Assembly: GCA_903837135.1 (NCBI GenBank)
Contig: CAILTK010000032.1
Span: 1-64,000, forward strand
Direction: 5' to 3'
Length of the DNA stretch: 64,000 bases
Origin: an uncultured Caulobacterales bacterium
GTDB taxonomy: Bacteria; Pseudomonadota; Alphaproteobacteria; Caulobacterales; Caulobacteraceae
Part shown: piece by piece, positions 7,785 to 17,812 of the stretch
Position numbering within the stretch: position 1 is the stretch's first letter
Layout of the letters: each line of letters begins with the position of its first letter
Notes under the pieces: model-generated
Told to the model about the DNA's origin: nothing
The model's database searches: none
The model's input: the letters and a program-made list of their open reading frames with translations, nothing else
Position numbers and translations under genes: made by a program

Positions 7785-8942
7785 ATGTACGTCAATGTCG
7801 CCGTTCTGAAGGAGACGCAGCCGAACGAGCGCCGCGTCGCGCTCAGCCCCACCACCGCGCCCAAGCTGATCAAGCTCGGCGCTCGGCTGCACATGCAGGC
7901 CGGCGCGGGCCGGGGGATCAGGCTGGCCGATACCGCCTACAGGGACGTGGCGATCTGCGAGGACCGCATCGCCATGGTCGCCGACGCCGACGTGGTGCTG
8001 GCGGTGCAGCCGCCGGCCCTGGCGGTGATCGAGGCGATGAAGCCGGGCGCGATCCTGATCTGCTTCGTCTACGCCGCCCACGAACCGGAGCTGGTGAAGC
8101 GGCTCTTGGACCGGCGGATCACCTGTTTCGCCATGGAACGCATCCCCCGCATCTCGCGGGCCCAGGCGATGGACGCCCTGTCGAGCCAGTCGGCCCTGGC
8201 CGGCTACTACGCGGTGGCGCTCGGCATGACCCACATGGCCGGCGTGCTGCCCAAGATCACCTCCGCCGCCGGCGTGATCGGCCCGGCCAAGGTGCTGGTG
8301 ATGGGCCTGGGCGTCGCCGGCCTCGAGGCCATCGCCACCGCCCAGCGCCTCGGCGCCGTGGTCGAAGGCTATGACGTCCGCCCGGCCACCAAGGAACAGG
8401 CCCTGTCGCTCGGCGCGACCTTCGTCGACACCGGCGTCGACGCCACCGGCAAGGGCGGCTACGCCCGCGCCCTGACCCCCGACGAGACGGCCAAGGTCGA
8501 CGCGGCCCTGACCCGGCATATCCAGGCCTCGGACCTGATCGTCACCACCGCCGCCATTCCCGGCAAGGCCTCGCCCAAGCTGATCAGCGCCGCCCAGGTC
8601 GCCGGGATGAAGCCGGGCGCCGTGATCGTGGATCTGTCCGCCGAGGGCGGCGGCAACTGCGAGGACACAAGACCGGGCGAGACCATCGTCGTCGGCGGCG
8701 TCACTCTCGTGGCGCCGCTGAACGTCCCGTCCCGGCTCGGCGCCGACGCCACCGACCTCTACGCCAAGAACCAGTTCAACCTGCTGGCGCTGATGCTGAA
8801 GGACAACATCGTCGCCATCGACTGGACCGACGAGGTGCTGGCCAAGACCGCCCTGACCCACGACGGCAAGCTTTGCGACGGCGACGCCAAACCGGCGCCC
8901 TCGCCCGCGAACCCGGCCAGAAAGGCCGCGAAGGCGGCATGA
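7785..8942 (+). CDS. pntAA: NAD(P) transhydrogenase subunit alpha, part 1 (NAD-binding)
   Basis: 385 residues from MYVNVAVLKETQPNERRVAL. The soluble domain I of proton-translocating transhydrogenase has the conserved KETQPNERRVAL start, the RAQAMDALSSQSALAGY segment, and the nucleotide-binding GLGVAGLEAIATAQRLGA near residue 170. The C-terminus is Pro/Ala/Lys-rich. With the next two genes it forms the three-subunit (alphaI, alphaII, beta) version typical of alphaproteobacteria. The enzyme moves hydride from NADH to NADP+ driven by the proton gradient, or in reverse. Position between aldehyde and alcohol dehydrogenases suggests it rebalances the cofactor pools for this island. Confidence 0.95.
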   Translation: MYVNVAVLKETQPNERRVALSPTTAPKLIKLGARLHMQAGAGRGIRLADTAYRDVAICEDRIAMVADADVVLAVQPPALAVIEAMKPGAILICFVYAAHEPELVKRLLDRRITCFAMERIPRISRAQAMDALSSQSALAGYYAVALGMTHMAGVLPKITSAAGVIGPAKVLVMGLGVAGLEAIATAQRLGAVVEGYDVRPATKEQALSLGATFVDTGVDATGKGGYARALTPDETAKVDAALTRHIQASDLIVTTAAIPGKASPKLISAAQVAGMKPGAVIVDLSAEGGGNCEDTRPGETIVVGGVTLVAPLNVPSRLGADATDLYAKNQFNLLALMLKDNIVAIDWTDEVLAKTALTHDGKLCDGDAKPAPSPANPARKAAKAA

Positions 8943-8964
8943 CCCCAATCCTCAGGCGCCGACC

Positions 8965-9315
8965 ATGACCCTCGAAATCGCCATGACCGGCTTCGTCGCC
9001 CTGTACGTCTTCATGCTCGCGGGGTTCGCCGGCTGGGTCATCATCGGCAATGTGCCGGCCATCCTGCACACGCCGCTGATGTCGGGCTCCAACTTCGTCC
9101 ACGGCATCGTCGTGGTCGGCGGCCTCTACACCCTGTTCAACGCCACCACCCCGCTTGAACAGGCGATCGGCTTCTTCGCCGTCCTGCTCGGCGCCGGCAA
9201 CGCCGCCGGCGGCTATGCGGTGACCGACCGGATGCTGGCCATGTTCACCACCAGCAACGCCAAACCGACCCACCGGCGCGCCCGCGCGCGCGTCCACCCT
9301 CTCAAGAAAAGCTGA
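8965..9315 (+). CDS. pntAB: NAD(P) transhydrogenase subunit alpha, part 2 (membrane)
   Basis: 116 residues from MTLEIAMTGFVALYVFMLAG. There are three or four membrane helices, with the conserved HTPLMSGSNFVHGIVVVGG segment of domain II. It begins 22 bases after pntAA and ends 9 bases before pntB. The C-terminal 20 residues are strongly basic (RRARARVHPLKKS), a cytoplasmic tail that is unusually Arg-rich. Confidence 0.93.
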   Translation: MTLEIAMTGFVALYVFMLAGFAGWVIIGNVPAILHTPLMSGSNFVHGIVVVGGLYTLFNATTPLEQAIGFFAVLLGAGNAAGGYAVTDRMLAMFTTSNAKPTHRRARARVHPLKKS

Positions 9316-9324
9316 GGCGGACCG

Positions 9325-10767
9325 ATGTTCACCCTGGTCCCTCAACTCGTCATCGGCGCCGCCGATCTCTCCGCCGCCTTCCTATTCCTGTTCGGCCTGA
9401 AGCGGATGTCGTCGCCGGCCACCGCGCCGTCGGGGATTCGGGTCGCCGGGATCGGCATGATCGCCGCCGTGCTGGCGAGCTTCCTCTATGTCTTCACCGT
9501 CGACGCGGCGGCGCGGCCGCACCTCCTGATCAATATCGCCCTGGCTGTGGCCGCCTTGGCCATCGGCGGCGGCGCGGCCTGGGTCGCCGGGCGCAGGGTC
9601 GCCATGACCGCCATGCCGCAGATGGTGGCGATCTACAACGGCATGGGCGGCGGGGCGGCGGGCGGGATCGCCGCGGTCGAGCTGTTCGGCGGCCGGACCC
9701 ACGGCGTCACCGAGCTGGCGGTGACCCTGCTGGGCGGCCTGATCGGCGCGGTGTCGCTGTCCGGCTCGGCCATCGCCTGGGCCAAGCTCGACGGGGTGAT
9801 CAAGCAGCCCTGGCGGGTGAAGGGCCAGCAGTACCTCAACGCGGCGGTGATGTTCGCGACTCTCGTCGTGGCCGGAGTGATCCTCGCCACGGCCTCCGGC
9901 GCCCTCGGGCTGAGCACGGCGACCTGGATCTGGATCTTCTTCGCCTGCGCCCTGGTGTTCGGCGTCCTGATGACCCTGCCGATCGGCGGGGCCGACATGC
10001 CGGTGGTGATCTCGATCTACAACGCCTTCACCGGCCTGGCGGTCGGGCTCGAGGGCTTCGTGCTGCAGAACCCGGCGCTGATGATCGCCGGCATGGTGGT
10101 CGGCGCCGCGGGCCTGCTTTTGACCCTGCTGATGGCCAAGGCGATGAACCGGTCGGTGGCCAACGTGCTGTTCACCAACTTCGGGACCGTGGCCAAGGCC
10201 AGGCCGGGCGCGATCCAGGGCGAGGAGAAGCCCGTCGACGCGGCCGACGCGGCGATCAAGATGCGCTATGCCTCCAGCGTCATCATCGTCCCGGGCTACG
10301 GCCTGGCGGCCGCCCGCGCCCAGCAGAAGCTCTACGAATTCGTCAAGCTGCTGATCGCGGCCAAGGTCTCGGTGAAGTTCGCCATCCACCCGGTGGCGGG
10401 CCGCATGCCCGGGCAGATGGATGTGCTGCTGGCCGAGGCCGGCGTGCCGTACGACATGATCTTCCAGCTCGACGACATCAACGACGACTTCGCGACGACG
10501 GATGTCGCCCTGATCATCGGCGCCAACGACGTGGTCAACCCGGCCGCGCGCACCGACAAGGCCTCGCCGATCTTCGGCATGCCGATCCTCAACGCCGACA
10601 AGGCGGGGCAGGTCTATGTGATCAAGCGCGGCCAGGGCAAAGGCTACTCCGGCATCGTCAACGCCCTGTTCTACGGGCCCAACTGCGAGATGGTCTACGG
10701 CGACGCCCAGGCGGTGCTGGTCAAGATGATCGAGGCGGTCCGGGGGCTCGGGGCCGCCGCGGCCTGA
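9325..10767 (+). CDS. pntB: NAD(P) transhydrogenase subunit beta
   Basis: 480 residues from MFTLVPQLVIGAADL. About nine membrane helices make up the proton channel half (motifs MVAIYNGMGGGAAGG, GADMPVVISIYNAFTGLAVG). This is followed by the cytoplasmic NADP-binding domain III starting near residue 315 with VIIVPGYGLAAARAQ, HPVAGRMPGQMDVLLAEAGV and the conserved GANDVVNPAAR. Length and all domains are normal for the family. The three subunits and the downstream adhP-like gene (67 bases away) read as one operon. Confidence 0.95.
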   Translation: MFTLVPQLVIGAADLSAAFLFLFGLKRMSSPATAPSGIRVAGIGMIAAVLASFLYVFTVDAAARPHLLINIALAVAALAIGGGAAWVAGRRVAMTAMPQMVAIYNGMGGGAAGGIAAVELFGGRTHGVTELAVTLLGGLIGAVSLSGSAIAWAKLDGVIKQPWRVKGQQYLNAAVMFATLVVAGVILATASGALGLSTATWIWIFFACALVFGVLMTLPIGGADMPVVISIYNAFTGLAVGLEGFVLQNPALMIAGMVVGAAGLLLTLLMAKAMNRSVANVLFTNFGTVAKARPGAIQGEEKPVDAADAAIKMRYASSVIIVPGYGLAAARAQQKLYEFVKLLIAAKVSVKFAIHPVAGRMPGQMDVLLAEAGVPYDMIFQLDDINDDFATTDVALIIGANDVVNPAARTDKASPIFGMPILNADKAGQVYVIKRGQGKGYSGIVNALFYGPNCEMVYGDAQAVLVKMIEAVRGLGAAAA

Positions 10768-10834
10768 CGGCTTTTTTCCACACGCCGAACGGGCAAATTC
10801 GCCCCGCACCACAACCCCGGAAAGGGGAGCCGTC

Positions 10835-11926
10835 ATGGCCAAGACAATGCAGGCCGCCGTCGTCACGGCGTTCAAGGCGCCGCTCGCGCTGCAGGAATGG
10901 GCCACGCCCACCCCCGGTCCGGGCCAGATCCTGGTCAAGACCGAGGCCTGCGGCGTCTGTCACACCGATCTGCACGCCGCCAACGGCGACTGGCCGCTGA
11001 AGCCCACCCCGCCGTTCATTCCGGGGCATGAAGCGATCGGAACCGTCGTCGCGCTCGGCGCCGGCGTGACCCTGGTCAAGGAGGGCGACCGGGTGGGCGT
11101 GCCCTGGCTCTATTCCGCCTGCGGCCATTGCGAATACTGCCTGTCTGCGTGGGAGACGGTGTGCGACGAGGCCAAGTTCGGCGGCTACACCCAGAACGGC
11201 GGCTTCGCCGAATACCTGCTGGCCGACCCGAACTATGTCGCGCACATCCCCAAGGGTCTCGGGGCCAAGGAGGCCGCGCCGCTGATCTGCGCCGGGATCA
11301 CCACCTACAAGGGGATCAAGGAGACCGAAGCCCGGCCCGGCGAATGGGTCGCCATCTCCGGCTGCGGCGGCCTCGGCCACCTGGCCATTCAGTACGCCAA
11401 GGCCATGGGCTTCATGGTGTGCGGCGTCGATATCGACGACGGCAAGCTCGAACACGCCAGGCGTCTGGGCGCCGATCTCGTGATCAACGCCAAGACCAGC
11501 GACCCGGCCGAGATCCTCAAGCAGGAGACCGGCGGCGGCGCCCACGGCGTGCTGATCACCGCGCCGTCGCTGCCGGCGTTCAAGCAGGGCGTGGCGATGA
11601 CCCGCAAGCGCGGGACCTGCGTCCTGGTCGGCCTGCCGCCCGGCGCCTTTCCGCTGGAGATCTTCGGCCTCGTGGCCGGCGCGGTCACCGTGCGCGGCTC
11701 GTTCGTCGGCACGCGCAAGGACATGGCCGAATGCCTCGACTTCGCCGCCCAGGGCAAGGTCAAGGCCGACATCGAGCTGCAGCCCCTGTCGGCGATCAAC
11801 ACCGTGTTCGAGCGGCTCGAGCACGGCGACGTGCCCTCCCGCGTGGTGCTCGATTTCTCCGACACCCAGGCCGAAACCGCCGCGCGCGCCAAGGAAGCGA
11901 CCAAGCCCGCGCTGACCGTGGCCTGA
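10835..11926 (+). CDS. adhP: Zinc alcohol dehydrogenase, AdhP type
   Basis: 363 residues from MAKTMQAAVVTAF; AAAGGGGAG sits upstream of the start. It contains catalytic zinc motifs CGVCHTDLHAANGDW and GHEAIG, the structural zinc cluster CGHCEYC plus a following Cys, and the NAD motif SGCGGLGHLAIQYAKAMG. This is the ethanol-active AdhP/AdhA lineage, cytoplasmic and NAD-dependent, usually making ethanol from acetaldehyde when respiration is limited. The tail after residue 345 (AKEATKPALTVA) is a short extension. It is likely transcribed with pntAA-pntAB-pntB, supporting NADH recycling during phosphoketolase metabolism. Confidence 0.93.
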   Translation: MAKTMQAAVVTAFKAPLALQEWATPTPGPGQILVKTEACGVCHTDLHAANGDWPLKPTPPFIPGHEAIGTVVALGAGVTLVKEGDRVGVPWLYSACGHCEYCLSAWETVCDEAKFGGYTQNGGFAEYLLADPNYVAHIPKGLGAKEAAPLICAGITTYKGIKETEARPGEWVAISGCGGLGHLAIQYAKAMGFMVCGVDIDDGKLEHARRLGADLVINAKTSDPAEILKQETGGGAHGVLITAPSLPAFKQGVAMTRKRGTCVLVGLPPGAFPLEIFGLVAGAVTVRGSFVGTRKDMAECLDFAAQGKVKADIELQPLSAINTVFERLEHGDVPSRVVLDFSDTQAETAARAKEATKPALTVA

Positions 11927-11980
11927 GGCTTGTGGCCGGGCCACCGGCTAAGTCCGTCACGCCGAGGTGCTGTGCGACGA

Positions 11981-12000
11981 CCTCGTCCTTCGAGGCGTCG
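11981..12000 (+). repeat. Partial copy of a dispersed palindromic repeat
   Basis: CCTCGTCCTTCGAGG plus a few bases is identical to the left half of the fuller element at 15306-15350. It lies in the gap after adhP and may be a decayed repeat or a transcript end. Confidence 0.4.
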
Positions 12001-12031
12001 CACGCGTCGCCGCCTGCGCGCCGGCCCCTGA

Positions 12032-12045
12032 GTATATTCCGACGC
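12032..12045 (+). promoter_or_regulatory. FixJ-like box upstream of the DUF992 gene
   Basis: GTATATTCCGACGC, followed by TGCC, matches the island motif at 11 or more of 14 positions. Twenty-nine bases after CCGA begins CTAGAC within GGCTAGACC, a good match to the Caulobacter-type GCTANAWC -10 element. The gene starts 76 bases after the box. Confidence 0.5.
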
Positions 12046-12120
12046 TGCCGCGGCGCCCGGGCGGCGGCTAGACCTGCCGGACGCCGGAACGCCCCTCCCC
12101 CCGGCGATGGATCACCTTCA

Positions 12121-12618
12121 ATGAACAAGTTCCTCGTCGGCGCAGCCCTGCTCTGCGGCCTCATGCTTCCTCTGCAGGCCCAGGCCCAGGATGCGTCCCA
12201 CGCGCCGAAAGGCGATGTGCGGGTCAAGCTCGGCATCCTGTCCTGCCATGAGCGCAGCGGCTGGGGCTTCATCTTCGGCTCCTCGCGCGCCGTGCGCTGC
12301 ACCTTCTCCAGCGGCGAGCATGTGGAGCACTACGACGGCTCGATCTCGAAGTTCGGCCTGGACGTCGGCTACCAGCAGTCGGGCGTCCTGCTGTGGGAGG
12401 TCCTGGCTCCGACCGACCACTACGGCGCCGGCGCGCTTTCGGGTCATTACGGCGGGTTGACGGCCGGAGCGGCGGTGGGTGTGGGCGTCGCCGCCAACGC
12501 CCTGATCGGGGGCTCGACCACCAGCATCTCGCTGCAGCCGCTCAGCATCGAAGGCACGACGGGGATCAACGTCGCCGCCGGCATCGCCGACCTGACCCTG
12601 CACCTGAACGCCGGCTGA
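12121..12618 (+). CDS. DUF992 family exported protein
   Basis: 165 residues. A clean signal peptide (MNKFLVGAALLCGLMLPLQAQA) is followed by the DUF992 domain: VKLGILSCHERSGWGFIFGS, a second Cys in VRCTFSSGEH, YDGSISKFGLDVGYQ, then a glycine-rich hydrophobic segment (YGGLTAGAAVGVGVAANALIGG) and SISLQPLSIEG. The two cysteines probably form a disulfide in the periplasm. The family has no established function. Its own FixJ-like box and its place inside the fermentation island suggest that its expression follows the same signal. Confidence 0.85.
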   Translation: MNKFLVGAALLCGLMLPLQAQAQDASHAPKGDVRVKLGILSCHERSGWGFIFGSSRAVRCTFSSGEHVEHYDGSISKFGLDVGYQQSGVLLWEVLAPTDHYGAGALSGHYGGLTAGAAVGVGVAANALIGGSTTSISLQPLSIEGTTGINVAAGIADLTLHLNAG

Positions 12619-12738
12619 TCGCCGAAACGAAGCGAGACAAACGAGACCGGCCGGCGTTCGTGCGACGTCGGCCGCCTCACCTTGACGTGAACGCGGACGG
12701 ATTTCTGCGAAACCGCAATGACCGGCGCGCCTCGCCGG

Positions 12739-12752
12739 CTAAAATCCCATCC
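12739..12752 (+). promoter_or_regulatory. Weak FixJ-like sequence upstream of the NAD(P)HX repair gene
   Basis: CTAAAATCCCATCC followed by TGCC matches the box at 19107 at 10 of 14 positions plus the trailing TGCC. It is 49 bases before the start at 12802, closer than the other boxes, and I see no -10 at the right spacing. Listed only because it sits at the head of the nnr-adh-xfp-ackA run. Confidence 0.22.
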
Positions 12753-12801
12753 TGCCCCGCATGACGGTGGTGAACATCCTTCAGCTTCCCGGCGAACCCT
12801 C

Positions 12802-14283
12802 ATGACCCCCTTCGGTCCCGACGCCCTCGCCCTGCTGACGCCGACCGAGATGGGCGAAGCGGACCGGGCGTCCGCGGCCGCGGGCGTCAGCGGGACCGCC
12901 CTGATGGAGGCGGCCGGCGGCGCCGTGGCGGTGGCGGTCGGCGAGCGCTGGCCGATGCGGCCGGTGGTGGTGCTGTGCGGCCCGGGCAACAACGGCGGCG
13001 ACGGCTTCGTGGCGGCGCGTCACCTCAGGGCGGCGGGATGGCCGGTGACGCTGGCCCTGCTCGGCGCGCGCGAGGCGCTCAAGGGCGACGCCGCCCATGC
13101 GGCCGGCCAGTGGACCGGCGCGATCACGCCCTTCACTCCCGACTGCCTCGCGGGCGCGGGGGTGGTGATCGACGCCATTTTCGGCGCCGGCCTGTCCCGG
13201 CCGATCGACGGCGAGGCGCTGGTGCTGATCGAGGCGATGACGGCGCGGCGGATCCCGATCTGCGCGGTCGACACGCCAAGCGGCCTCGACGGGGCCACGG
13301 GCGAGGTGCGCGGCGCGGCGGCGCCGGCCGATCTCACGGTCACCTTCTTCCGCAAGAAGCCCGGCCACCTGCTCTATCCGGGACGCGGCCTGTGCGGAGA
13401 CCTCGTGGTCGCCGACATCGGCACGCCGGCGTCGGTGCTGACGGGCGTGGCGCCCAAGGCCTGGGAGAACGGCCCCGGCTTGTGGCTCGACGCCTATCCC
13501 TGGCCGCGGCCGGAAAGCCACAAATACACCCGCGGCGAGGTGCTGATCCTCGGCGGCGAGGCGACCACCGGCGCCAGCCGGATGAGCGCCCAGGCGGCTT
13601 CGCGCGCCGGCGCGGGCCTGGTGACCTTGGCCGCCCCCGCCGCGGTCTGGAGCGTCTACGCCGCAGCCCTGACCAACGCCATCGTCCGCAGCGTGCACGG
13701 CGATGGCGACTGGCTGGCCCTCCTCGCCGACCCGCGCCGCAACGCCATCGCCATCGGTCCCGGCGCCGGCGTCGGCGCGTCGACGCGCCAGTACGTGCTC
13801 GACGCCCTGGCCACCCGGCGCGCGGTCGTGCTCGACGCCGACGCCCTGACCTCCTTCGCGGAAGCGCCCGAGGACCTGTTCCGCGCCATCCGGGGCCCCT
13901 GCGTCCTCACCCCGCACGGCGGCGAGTTCATGCGGCTGTTTCCCACCGCCGGCGACAAGCTGAAGCGCACGCGCGAGGCCGCCAGGCTGTCCGGCGCGGT
14001 GGTGCTGCTCAAGGGCGCGGACACGGTGATCGCGGCCCCTGACGGGCGGGCGGTGATCAACGCCAACGCCCCGCCCCAACTGGCCACCGGCGGCAGCGGC
14101 GACGTCCTGACCGGCTTCGTCGTCGCCCTTCTGGCCCAGGGCATGGCGCCGTTTCAGGCGGCGGCGGCGGCGGTATGGCTGCACGGCGCGGCGGCGAGCG
14201 AATTCGGTCTTGGCCTCGTCGCCGACGACCTGCCGCAGGTCCTGCCGCGGGTGATCCAGAAACTGAAGGACTGGCCGCGATGA
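12802..14283 (+). CDS. nnr: Bifunctional NAD(P)HX epimerase / ADP-dependent dehydratase
   Basis: 493 residues from [14 protein letters not shown]. The N-terminal YjeF epimerase domain has [17 protein letters not shown] near residue 58 and [13 protein letters not shown]. The C-terminal ribokinase-like dehydratase domain has [32 protein letters not shown] and the catalytic [18 protein letters not shown]. It repairs hydrated, inactive NADH and NADPH, which build up under heat, acid or redox stress. It ends in an ATGA overlap with the next dehydrogenase, so repair and use of the cofactor are translated together. Confidence 0.93.
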   Translation: MTPFGPDALALLTPTEMGEADRASAAAGVSGTALMEAAGGAVAVAVGERWPMRPVVVLCGPGNNGGDGFVAARHLRAAGWPVTLALLGAREALKGDAAHAAGQWTGAITPFTPDCLAGAGVVIDAIFGAGLSRPIDGEALVLIEAMTARRIPICAVDTPSGLDGATGEVRGAAAPADLTVTFFRKKPGHLLYPGRGLCGDLVVADIGTPASVLTGVAPKAWENGPGLWLDAYPWPRPESHKYTRGEVLILGGEATTGASRMSAQAASRAGAGLVTLAAPAAVWSVYAAALTNAIVRSVHGDGDWLALLADPRRNAIAIGPGAGVGASTRQYVLDALATRRAVVLDADALTSFAEAPEDLFRAIRGPCVLTPHGGEFMRLFPTAGDKLKRTREAARLSGAVVLLKGADTVIAAPDGRAVINANAPPQLATGGSGDVLTGFVVALLAQGMAPFQAAAAAVWLHGAAASEFGLGLVADDLPQVLPRVIQKLKDWPR

Positions 14284-15263
14284 AGGCGATGGTGCTGAAC
14301 AGGCCGGGGACCCCACTGGTGTGGACCGAGTTGCCGGACCGCGAACCGGGCCCCGGCCAGATCCGCGTCAAGGTGCTGGCCTGCGGCGTCTGCCGCACCG
14401 ACCTGCACGTGCTCGACGGCGAGCTACCCGCTCCGAAGTCGCCGATCATTCCCGGACACGAGATCGTCGGCCGGATCGATGCGCTGGGCGATGGCGTCGA
14501 CGGCCTCAGCCTGGGCGAGCGGGTCGGCGTCCCCTGGCTCGGCCACACCTGCGGGGTCTGCCCCTATTGCCGGGCGCAGAGGGAGAACCTCTGCGACGCC
14601 CCCCTGTTCACCGGCTACACGCGCGACGGCGGCTTCGCCACCGCCGTCATCGCCGACGCCCGGTTCGCCTTTCCGCTCGGCGAGGCCGGCGAGGACGTGG
14701 CCCTGGCCCCCCTGCTCTGCGCCGGCCTGATCGGCTGGCGCTCGCTGCAGATCGCCGGCGAAGGCAAGACGCTGGGTCTCTACGGTCTCGGCGCCGCCGG
14801 GCACATCGTCGCCCAGGTGGCGCGGTGGCAGGGCCGGTCGGTCTACGCCTTCACCCGGCCCGGCGACGAGACCGCGCAGGCGTTCGCCCGCAGCCTCGGC
14901 GCGGTCTGGGCCGGTGGTTCGGATCAGCCGCCGCCGGAGCCCCTCGACGCCGCCATCATCTATGCGACGGTGGGCGATCTCGTGCCTCTGGCGCTGAAGG
15001 CCGTGCGCAAGGGCGGCCGCGTGGTCTGCGCCGGCATCCACATGAGCGACATTCCGGGCTTCCCCTACGAGATCCTGTGGGAGGAGCGGCAGCTGGTCTC
15101 GGTCGCCAACCTGACCCGCCAGGACGGCGTCGACTTCCTCGGCCTCGCGCCGAGCATGGGCCTCGTCGTCAAGACCACCCCCTACCCGCTGCAGCGGGCG
15201 AACGAGGCCCTCGCCGACCTGCGCGCCGGCCGCTTCGAAGGCGCCGCCGTCCTTGTGCCGTAA
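14280..15263 (+). CDS. Zinc alcohol dehydrogenase family protein
   Basis: 327 residues from [15 protein letters not shown]; its ATG overlaps the nnr stop codon (ATGA). It has catalytic zinc motif [20 protein letters not shown], structural cluster CGVCPYC with further Cys, and a nucleotide motif [20 protein letters not shown]. The C-terminal [20 protein letters not shown] is typical of the AdhA-like subgroup often found beside phosphoketolase. At about 327 residues it is shorter than AdhP. It is the third medium-chain dehydrogenase of the island. Substrate is unknown; reduction of an aldehyde for NADH disposal is the simplest reading. Confidence 0.88.
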   Translation: MKAMVLNRPGTPLVWTELPDREPGPGQIRVKVLACGVCRTDLHVLDGELPAPKSPIIPGHEIVGRIDALGDGVDGLSLGERVGVPWLGHTCGVCPYCRAQRENLCDAPLFTGYTRDGGFATAVIADARFAFPLGEAGEDVALAPLLCAGLIGWRSLQIAGEGKTLGLYGLGAAGHIVAQVARWQGRSVYAFTRPGDETAQAFARSLGAVWAGGSDQPPPEPLDAAIIYATVGDLVPLALKAVRKGGRVVCAGIHMSDIPGFPYEILWEERQLVSVANLTRQDGVDFLGLAPSMGLVVKTTPYPLQRANEALADLRAGRFEGAAVLVP

Positions 15264-15305
15264 GCTTTCACAGGTCGATCGCTATGACGCGACCTTGGAT
15301 TTTCG

Positions 15306-15350
15306 CCTCGTCCTTCGAGGCTCGCCTTCGGCGCGCACCTCAGGATGAGG
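15306..15350 (+). repeat. Dispersed palindromic repeat (REP-like)
   Basis: A 45-base imperfect palindrome begins CCTCGTCCTTCGAGG and ends CACCTCAGGATGAGG. This CCTCRTCCT...AGGAYGAGG type of intergenic repeat is widespread in alphaproteobacterial genomes. A half copy is at 11981. It occupies the 158-base gap before phosphoketolase and could form a strong hairpin in the operon transcript. Confidence 0.6.
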
Positions 15351-15421
15351 CCGGATTTGAGACTCTGCGGAGTCGACGACAACCGGCTCCTGCTCAATCG
15401 AGCCAGCAATCTTCGCCAGCA

Positions 15422-17812
15422 ATGGACCTCCACATGACCGCCGCCCCCGAACCGGTCCTTACCCCCGACGCGCTGCGCACGCTCGACGCCTACTGGCGCG
15501 CCGCCAACTATGTGTCGGTGGGGCAGCTCTATCTGTACGACAATCCGCTGCTGCGCGAGCCGCTGACGCTCGAGCACGTCAAGCCGCTGGTGGTCGGTCA
15601 CTGGGGCACCACGCCCGGGCAGAACTTCATCTACGTCCACCTGAACCGGATGATCCGCAAGTACGACCTCGACATGTTCTACATCGCCGGTCCCGGCCAC
15701 GGCGGTCCGGCCATCGTCGGCAATACCTACCTCGAGGGGACCTACAGCGAGGTCTATCCCAAGGTCGGCCAGACCGAAGCCGGGCTGAAGGCCCTGTTCA
15801 AGCAGTTCTCCTTTCCGGGCGGCATATCGAGCCATGTGGGACCGACCACCCCGGGATCGATCCACGAGGGCGGCGAGCTCGGCTATTCGCTGAGCCACGC
15901 CTTCGGCGCGGCCTTCGACAACCCGGGCCTGATCGTCGCCTGCGTGATCGGCGACGGCGAGGCGGAGACCGGGCCTCTGGCCACCGCCTGGCATTCGAAC
16001 AAATTCCTGGACCCTGAGACCGACGGCGCGGTCCTGCCGATCCTGCACCTCAACGGCTACAAGATCAGCAATCCCACCGTGCTGGCGCGCATTCCGCACG
16101 AGCAGCTCGACCAGTTTCTGCGCGGCTGCGGCTGGGCGCCGCTGTTCGTCGAGGGCGACGACCCGGCGCTGATGCACGAATTGATGGCTGCCGCCCTGGA
16201 GGCCGCGCTCGATCGGATCCGCCAAATCCAGACGGCGGCGCGCGCGGGCTCCGCCCTGCCCGATCCGCTCTGGCCCGCGATCGTGCTGCGTTCGCCCAAG
16301 GGCTGGACCGGTCCCAAGGTGGTGGACGGGCTGCAGATCGAGGGAACCTTCCGCGCCCACCAGGTGCCGCTGATCGTCGACGCCGCGCACCCCGAGCACG
16401 TGGCCGAGCTCGAGGCCTGGATGAAGCGCTACCGGCCCGAGGAGCTGTTCGACGCCGACGGCCGGCTGGTCGCCGAGCTCAGGGCGCTGGCGCCGGAGGG
16501 CGCGCGGCGGATGGGCGCCAACCCGCACACCAACGGCGGCCTTCTTCTGAAGGACCTGATGATGCCCGACTACCGGGCCTATGCGGTCGAAGTTCCGGCC
16601 CCCGGCGCGGTGCAGGCGCGGGACTGCCACGTGCTGGGGGGCTTCCTGCGCGACGTGATCCGCCTCAACGCGGCCGAGCGTAACTTCCGCCTGTTCGGTC
16701 CCGACGAGACCATGTCGAACCTCCTGAACGCGGTGTTCGAAGCCACCGATCGGCAGTGGGACGCGCAGACCGTCCCGGGCGACGAGTTCCTGGCCCCGAG
16801 CGGGCGGGTGGTGGACTCCATGCTGAGCGAGCACCAGTGCCAGGGGTGGCTCGAGGGCTATCTGCTGACCGGCCGGCACGGGCTGTTCAACTGCTACGAG
16901 GCCTTCGTGCACATCGTCGATTCCATGTTCAACCAGCACGCCAAATGGCTGAAGGTGACGCGCGAGCTGCCCTGGCGCGGCCGGATCGCCTCGCTGAACT
17001 ATCTGCTGTCCTCCCACGTCTGGCAGCAGGACCACAACGGCTTCACCCACCAGGATCCGGGCTTCCTCGACCATGTGGTGAACAAGAAGGCCGACGTGGT
17101 GCGGATCTATCTGCCGCCGGACGCCAACTGCCTGCTGTCGGTGATGGATCACTGCCTGCGCAGCCGCCACTACGTCAACGTCGTCGTCGCCGGCAAACAT
17201 CCCCTGCCGCAGTGGCTGAGCATGGAGGCCGCGGAGGCCCACTGCGCGGCCGGCGTCGGGGTCTGGCGCTGGGCCGGCGCCGAGGACGACAGCGATCCCG
17301 ATGCGGTCCTCGCCAGTTGCGGCGATACACCGGCGCTGGAGATGATGGCGGCGGTCTCGATCCTGCGCGAACACCTGCCGGCGCTGAGGATCCGGGTGAT
17401 CAACGTGGTCGACCTGATGAAGCTGCAGTCCAAGAGCGAGCACCCGCACGGCCTCAGCGAGGAGGACTACGACGCCCTGTTCACCCGCGAGCGGCCGATC
17501 ATCTTCGCCTTCCACGGCTATCCGTCGCTCGTGCACCGCCTGACCTACCGGCGGACCAACCGCAATCTGCACGTCCACGGCTACAGGGAGGAGGGCACCG
17601 TCACCACACCCTTCGACATGCGGGTGCAGAACGGCCTCGACCGCTTCCATCTGGTGCTGAACGTGCTCAACCGCGTTCCCGACCAGGGCGCGGCGGGGGC
17701 GGCGCTGAAGCGGCGGATGGAGGATGTGCTGATCGAACATACCCAGTACATCGACCGTCACGGGCAGGACCTGCCGGAGGTTCGCGACTGGGTGTGGAGC
17801 GCCCGGCCTTGA
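15422..17812 (+). CDS. xfp: Xylulose-5-phosphate/fructose-6-phosphate phosphoketolase
   Basis: 796 residues from [11 protein letters not shown]; the second Met (15434) is an alternative start and neither has a strong ribosome site. Family signatures: [27 protein letters not shown], the thiamine pyrophosphate binding segment [40 protein letters not shown], and the C-terminal [12 protein letters not shown]. It splits a ketose phosphate with inorganic phosphate to acetyl phosphate and an aldose phosphate. The acetate kinase gene overlaps its stop codon, giving an ATP-yielding phosphoketolase-acetate pathway. Full length, no defects seen. Confidence 0.95.
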   Translation: MDLHMTAAPEPVLTPDALRTLDAYWRAANYVSVGQLYLYDNPLLREPLTLEHVKPLVVGHWGTTPGQNFIYVHLNRMIRKYDLDMFYIAGPGHGGPAIVGNTYLEGTYSEVYPKVGQTEAGLKALFKQFSFPGGISSHVGPTTPGSIHEGGELGYSLSHAFGAAFDNPGLIVACVIGDGEAETGPLATAWHSNKFLDPETDGAVLPILHLNGYKISNPTVLARIPHEQLDQFLRGCGWAPLFVEGDDPALMHELMAAALEAALDRIRQIQTAARAGSALPDPLWPAIVLRSPKGWTGPKVVDGLQIEGTFRAHQVPLIVDAAHPEHVAELEAWMKRYRPEELFDADGRLVAELRALAPEGARRMGANPHTNGGLLLKDLMMPDYRAYAVEVPAPGAVQARDCHVLGGFLRDVIRLNAAERNFRLFGPDETMSNLLNAVFEATDRQWDAQTVPGDEFLAPSGRVVDSMLSEHQCQGWLEGYLLTGRHGLFNCYEAFVHIVDSMFNQHAKWLKVTRELPWRGRIASLNYLLSSHVWQQDHNGFTHQDPGFLDHVVNKKADVVRIYLPPDANCLLSVMDHCLRSRHYVNVVVAGKHPLPQWLSMEAAEAHCAAGVGVWRWAGAEDDSDPDAVLASCGDTPALEMMAAVSILREHLPALRIRVINVVDLMKLQSKSEHPHGLSEEDYDALFTRERPIIFAFHGYPSLVHRLTYRRTNRNLHVHGYREEGTVTTPFDMRVQNGLDRFHLVLNVLNRVPDQGAAGAALKRRMEDVLIEHTQYIDRHGQDLPEVRDWVWSARP

